Assembly: GCA_937983065.1 (NCBI GenBank)
Contig: CALKAL010000068.1
Coordinates: 1 to 17,497 of the forward strand
From: an uncultured Bacillaceae bacterium
GTDB lineage: Bacteria; Bacillota; Bacilli; Bacillales; Alkalibacillaceae
DNA length: 17,497 nucleotides
Direction: 5' to 3'
Shown: piece by piece, positions 14,901-17,497 of the stretch
Layout: each line of letters starts with the position of its first letter
Numbering within the stretch: position 1 is the first letter of the stretch
The notes under the pieces: generated by a model
Told to the model about the DNA's origin: nothing
The model's input: the letters and a program-made list of their open reading frames with translations, nothing else
Database searches by the model: none
Position numbers and translations under genes: made by a program

Positions 14901-15150
14901 AGTTCAAGATGGAAAAGTAACAGTTCGGATTAAAGACGATGACGATCATATCAAAATCTTTGTTGAGGATAACGGTGAAGGTATGTCCACGGAAGACAGC
15001 GAATCGATGTTAACGTATGAATTTTCCAATCATCAAGGAGTCGCCTTAATAAATATTCACCAACGTTTAGTTCAACATTTTGGGACAGGTCTTCAAATTG
15101 ATAGTGCACCTAATAAAGGGACTACCGTATCGTTTAAAGTACCTAAATAA
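11998..15150 (+). CDS. hybrid 7TMR-DISM sensor histidine kinase with two kinase cores
   Basis: A 1050-residue membrane kinase; numbering is from ATG 11998. An N-terminal membrane anchor (about 4-22) is followed by an extracellular jelly-roll domain (about 38-195; LLLDGEWEFYPF, YGSYRLLIQV, ASEVYINGELLAYSG) resembling GH2 sugar-binding and 7TMR-DISM extracellular domains. About seven membrane segments follow (207-407). Kinase core one has H-box His439 (NTSHEFRNPLHAI), N-box Asn558, VKDTGIGM and GGFGLGLS. A receiver (725-842) has phosphoacceptor Asp774 and Lys826. Kinase core two is LytS-type, with His865 (QAQIKPHFLFNTLN), ENAIEHG near 958 and VEDNGEGM near 989. It likely phosphorylates the BTAD regulator encoded at 8261-9385. 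The start is uncertain: TTG 11974 and TTG 11986 are in frame, with AAAGGGAG at 11966-11973. Confidence 0.9.
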   Translation: MKKKSLILLILLFIVILSAGRIFWGNMFQADGVAPIEKGYVDMTDWDSSKEQVLLLDGEWEFYPFQLFFADGETLNTGSPSYIDVPEDWNQTLNPDDHDSFGYGSYRLLIQVDPEQSENYSLKIASIRSASEVYINGELLAYSGRVGQSVDEYEEKNLPYVTSFQADETGLIEIVIQASNFRDIRGSGLVRSIKFGPEQAILQNNLLSSFMQLLSAFILIVHAVYSLIVYFVSKRKENKLLYVSLGTFCLALTSLLSFDEKLFHHLFYIGYDWDFRITNAALILGMYAFLQCSDHQSIKYWNKLFPFYKWVTFGTIGLTLLSSVETIIQLFPLYYILLGIAIVIIAVAMFKKINEDFSAHTYWLFAFTAIVHHLIWSIFWMNSGISVIHYPIDMMIAIAIFVTVWFRNYFKTYQETQELAKRLREVNIQKDQFLANTSHEFRNPLHAILNMSESVLNREKDQLNIESKNQLETISSVGRRLNLLLNDLLDVMSIQEGRPKLNKKTVSLPSVVTGVKDMLQSMFETKQVKVIDHFDKEFPRVFADENRIIQILFNILHNAIKYTDEGEIVINGDVKNGFAYVTVKDTGIGMSKDLLNRIFLPYEQNESSMVEGGFGLGLSISKQLVELHGGKLTASSEVGVGTEVTFSLPLATQAQLEAEFLSEQSLNNENVKDINQAAVQPDSLLGIESNLIQREAAMTKNESIYEEARETHLGEFRLKNQKQSNVLIVDDDPINLKILKLILEDHAVYTAMNGEEALELIDRGDVDFHIVITDVMMPKMSGYQLTQEIRSRYSITELPILLLTARNNAYDIEQGFRAGANDYIVKPVGETELLARINSLTTIKHAISEQLHLETAWLQAQIKPHFLFNTLNAILALSMTDLEKMRRLLEELSHILRHKFVFQNTNTLIPIEEELTVVKSYLFIETVRFSNKFSVEWEVDDGVTNVEIPFLTIQPLVENAIEHGLKNIVQDGKVTVRIKDDDDHIKIFVEDNGEGMSTEDSESMLTYEFSNHQGVALINIHQRLVQHFGTGLQIDSAPNKGTTVSFKVPK

Positions 15151-15268
15151 TAAATACGACAAAAGTGGTTTATGGCATAGTTGATGAATCACATTATCAA
15201 AAGTCGATGTAACTTTTTAAATCCATTCTCGACTAATCGTATAAGAAACATAAAAAGAGGTGCTCATG

Positions 15269-16078
15269 ATGAAGCGTTTCATAATTCTTGTTATTGTTAG
15301 TCTCATCGTTTTATCTGCCTGTGGTACCGGGGGAAATAATGCTCAAACAAGTACGATTAAACCTGAGGAAGTAGAGACGTTTGATTATCAATTCACGGAT
15401 AAAGGGTTAGAGCTAACGGCCGATATCGAGGTAGGAAATGAAATTACGGTAAATGCAACAATAAAAAATATAACTGATAAAACGATTGTGTATAACGGAA
15501 GATGTGGGATTCCTTTTTATATTACGATTCAAATGGATGGAGCAAATGCTTATTTAGCTACTAAAGGTGACGGTGAAATCATTGAATGTGAAGATATTTT
15601 TAACCCTGAGGATTTAGAAGATTTGGAAGCAGGGGATAGTTTTGAGAAAACAGTTACGTTTGCAAGAGAATTTGCCTTTTTCAATCGAGATAATACCCCG
15701 TTACATGAAGGAGATTATCATTTGCAATTCGGATTTACGACATTTGATTCAGGACATTTTTACACGGAATATCCGCTTTACTTAACGAGTCAAGTTGAGC
15801 CAGAAATATTAACATTAGAAGAAGCAATCAATCTAGGAACTGAACATGAGGATTTTGTAAAGTGGAAGGAAGAGCAAGAGGAGAAAGGGCTTGAAGTCAA
15901 AACAGAAAGAGGTCTGTTAACCGATGATGAATGGGTTCTTGGTCTCCATAGTTTAGATGAACAGCTCGTTAATCGAATAATTGTTGCGATTAATCATCGA
16001 TCAGGTGATGTGACGAGGATTGATTATGAATCGTTTCAATTAGAAGAAGGAATGGAACAGTTTTTAGAGGATCTATAA
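15269..16078 (+). CDS. secreted lipoprotein of unknown function
   Basis: A 269-residue lipoprotein. A basic start MKRF and hydrophobic core lead to the lipobox LSAC (Cys18), then a Gly/Asn-rich linker (GTGGNNAQTS). Residues about 45-165 look like an Ig-like beta sandwich (ITVNATIKNITDKTIVYNGR, then LEAGDSFEKTVTFAREFAFF and GDYHLQFGFTTF) similar in outline to BsuPI-like domains of Bacillus lipoproteins. The C-terminal part (about 175-269) is charged and contains DEWVLGLHSLDEQLVNRIIV. The protein is expected to be anchored on the outer face of the membrane. ATG 15269 lies at good distance from AGAGGTG; ATG 15266 and GTG 15260 are in frame. It follows the hybrid kinase gene by 118 bp and may be an accessory to that sensor system, which is inference from position only. 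Confidence 0.8.
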   Translation: MKRFIILVIVSLIVLSACGTGGNNAQTSTIKPEEVETFDYQFTDKGLELTADIEVGNEITVNATIKNITDKTIVYNGRCGIPFYITIQMDGANAYLATKGDGEIIECEDIFNPEDLEDLEAGDSFEKTVTFAREFAFFNRDNTPLHEGDYHLQFGFTTFDSGHFYTEYPLYLTSQVEPEILTLEEAINLGTEHEDFVKWKEEQEEKGLEVKTERGLLTDDEWVLGLHSLDEQLVNRIIVAINHRSGDVTRIDYESFQLEEGMEQFLEDL

Positions 16079-16086
16079 AAAATGGG

Positions 16087-16125
16087 GCTTTGATTAATTT
16101 AGATCAAATTAATCAAAGCTTTTTT
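16087..16125 (+). terminator. rho-independent terminator after the lipoprotein gene
   Basis: A perfect 14-bp stem, GCTTTGATTAATTT (16087-16100) with AAATTAATCAAAGC (16106-16119), a 5-nt loop and six T's (16120-16125). It closes the hydrolase-kinase-lipoprotein run. Confidence 0.93.
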
Positions 16126-16224
16126 GTATCCAAATTGTCAAAAATTTTAAATTCACTATTCGTTTTTCCCTCATTCAATTTAGTACAATAGACAGACAGA
16201 ATGAAGGGGGAGGGGAAAATAAAT

Positions 16225-17442
16225 ATGGGAAATCAAACGAACAGTTGGCTCAATCCATCTATCCTACTTGCTTCACTCGGTATAGCACATTTCGGTAATT
16301 TCATCTATTTAGTGGCGAGTAATATTATTGTCTATCAAATGACTGGATCTGCAACAGCTGTTGCGATATTTTGGATCATTGGTCCGATAACGCAAATAAT
16401 AACGAAATTTTGGACTGGAAGCTATATCGATTATCGTAGTAAACGAAAAATTATGATGATCACTTACATACTTAGAGGGTTTTTCATTTTTCTCATTCCC
16501 TTTGCCTCCCATGTCGTTTACATTTATATTATTCTCGTTTTCTTAAGTATCGCATCCTCATTTTTCGGTCCTGCCTTAATGACATATACAACGATGGTCG
16601 TTCCAATTAAAAAAAGAAAACGTTTTAATGCGATTCGTTCTTTTACGTCATCTTCTGCATTTATTATCGGTCCTTCTATTGGAGGAACGCTCATCTATTT
16701 AACAAATGTGGATGTAACATTGTGGGTAAATAGCTTGTTTTTCGTTGCGGCAGCACTGTTACTTTTCACGATTCCCGATGAAGAAAAAATTGATAAAAAA
16801 TCGATTCCACCGTTAACAGTGAAACAAGTTAAAAAAGATTTTACAGTCGTATTTAATTTTATGAGAAGCCATTCTTATGTCGCGCTTATTTATTTAGGTT
16901 TTACAATCGTGATGGTCGCCACTTTTGCGATGGATGCCCAAGAAGTTGTTTTCGTTCAGCAAGTTATCGGTTTATCGGAAGTAGATTATAGTTTATTAAT
17001 TAGTGTGACAGGGATTGGTTCGGCATTAGGCGGACTGATTTTGTCATTTTTGTCATCTCATTTTTCTTTACGGATGATGATTGTCGTAGGAATTGTTATG
17101 AGTTCCGTAGGCTATGTCATTTACTCGATTTCTTGGTCATTTCTATCCGTGGCGATTGGGTTTACAGTCTTAGGTTTTTTCCTCGTTTTCTTAAATGCAG
17201 GAATAATAACGTTTTATCAAAACAATGTTTCGGTTGATTTAATGGGGCGGGTGACAAGTGTTTTTCAATTAGTTCAAAGTGCTGCTCAAGCTTTACTTCT
17301 CCTATTAGTCGGCATCATCGCTGATATTGTTTCCTTACGTGTCGTTATTGTTTGTTTAGCGGTCTTTATGTTTATGTTAAGTTTAATTTATTCGGTCATC
17401 GTGCTCCGTCAAAAATATAAGCCATATTATAAAGAAGTTTAA
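16225..17442 (+). CDS. MFS transporter, macrolide-efflux/EntS-like branch
   Basis: A 405-residue polytopic membrane protein with about 12 hydrophobic segments. It opens NPSILLASLGIAHFGNFIYL, has the loop 2-3 signature region FWTGSYIDYRSKRKIMM (an MFS motif A variant, D-x-x-x-K-R-K), a charged central loop (DEEKIDKKSIPPLTVKQVKK) between the two six-helix halves, and VDLMGRVTSVFQLVQSAAQ in the second half, a segment common in MefA/EntS-like exporters. It likely exports a small molecule by proton antiport; the substrate cannot be read. ATG 16225, preceded by GGGGGAGGGG, is preferred to the in-frame ATG 16201, which would place that ribosome binding site inside the gene. A terminator separates it from the lipoprotein gene. 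A possible -10 TACAAT lies near 16185, but the -35 is poor. Confidence 0.85.
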   Translation: MGNQTNSWLNPSILLASLGIAHFGNFIYLVASNIIVYQMTGSATAVAIFWIIGPITQIITKFWTGSYIDYRSKRKIMMITYILRGFFIFLIPFASHVVYIYIILVFLSIASSFFGPALMTYTTMVVPIKKRKRFNAIRSFTSSSAFIIGPSIGGTLIYLTNVDVTLWVNSLFFVAAALLLFTIPDEEKIDKKSIPPLTVKQVKKDFTVVFNFMRSHSYVALIYLGFTIVMVATFAMDAQEVVFVQQVIGLSEVDYSLLISVTGIGSALGGLILSFLSSHFSLRMMIVVGIVMSSVGYVIYSISWSFLSVAIGFTVLGFFLVFLNAGIITFYQNNVSVDLMGRVTSVFQLVQSAAQALLLLLVGIIADIVSLRVVIVCLAVFMFMLSLIYSVIVLRQKYKPYYKEV

Positions 17443-17497
17443 AGTTACCGAATAGCACACACAACTCCTCCTTCATACGATGATATAAACCTAAACT

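Noticed and set aside
17443..17497. AAGGAGGAGT on the - strand near 17470, as if a gene started toward the MFS transporter
   Set aside because: The frames that follow are short and would run antisense into the transporter gene; the window ends too soon to say more.

Overview
The window looks like chromosomal DNA of a low-GC, Gram-positive, spore-former-type Bacillaceae bacterium. The base composition is AT-rich, genes carry strong AGGAGG-type ribosome binding sites, TTG starts are common, and rho-independent terminators are frequent. YrrT, MccA and MccB are close to their Bacillus subtilis counterparts. No rRNA, tRNA, CRISPR array, insertion sequence or phage gene was recognised.

Region 1 (about 60-2380, + strand) is a run of small accessory enzymes: an NTF2/SnoaL-like protein, a NUDIX hydrolase with a one-base frameshift near its 3' end, a HIT-family protein, and a class I SAM methyltransferase ending in a clear terminator. 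A possible 12-codon leader ORF plus a hairpin covering the Shine-Dalgarno precedes the methyltransferase. Region 2 (2393-3215, - strand) is one gene fusing a Phd/YefM-type antitoxin DNA-binding domain to a Uma2 (DUF820, PD-(D/E)XK-like) nuclease domain. A perfect 18-bp palindrome lies at its predicted transcription start.

Region 3 (3240-6225) is the reverse transsulfuration block: mccA-mccB on the - strand and yrrT divergent on the + strand. In B. subtilis these genes lie in one operon with mtnN; here yrrT is flipped and mtnN is absent from the window. Region 4 (6300-8260) holds a TIM-barrel protein resembling the DUF692/MNIO metal-enzyme group, divergent from a tandem-GNAT acetyltransferase.

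Region 5 (8261-16125) is the most distinctive part. A response regulator with a SARP-like/BTAD output (- strand) is divergent, across a 436-bp repeat-containing intergenic region, from a glycoside-hydrolase-like gene, a large hybrid 7TMR-DISM histidine kinase with two separate kinase cores, and a lipoprotein. The likely logic is envelope or carbohydrate sensing: a secreted sugar-binding/hydrolase-like protein and a lipoprotein outside, a kinase with a GH2-like jelly-roll sensor in the membrane, and a BTAD regulator inside. The hydrolase gene appears damaged: its signal peptide is in a different frame from the barrel, and the expected first barrel strand is missing. Region 6 (16225-17442) is an MFS efflux-type transporter.

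All family calls were made by reading the translations, without database searches.
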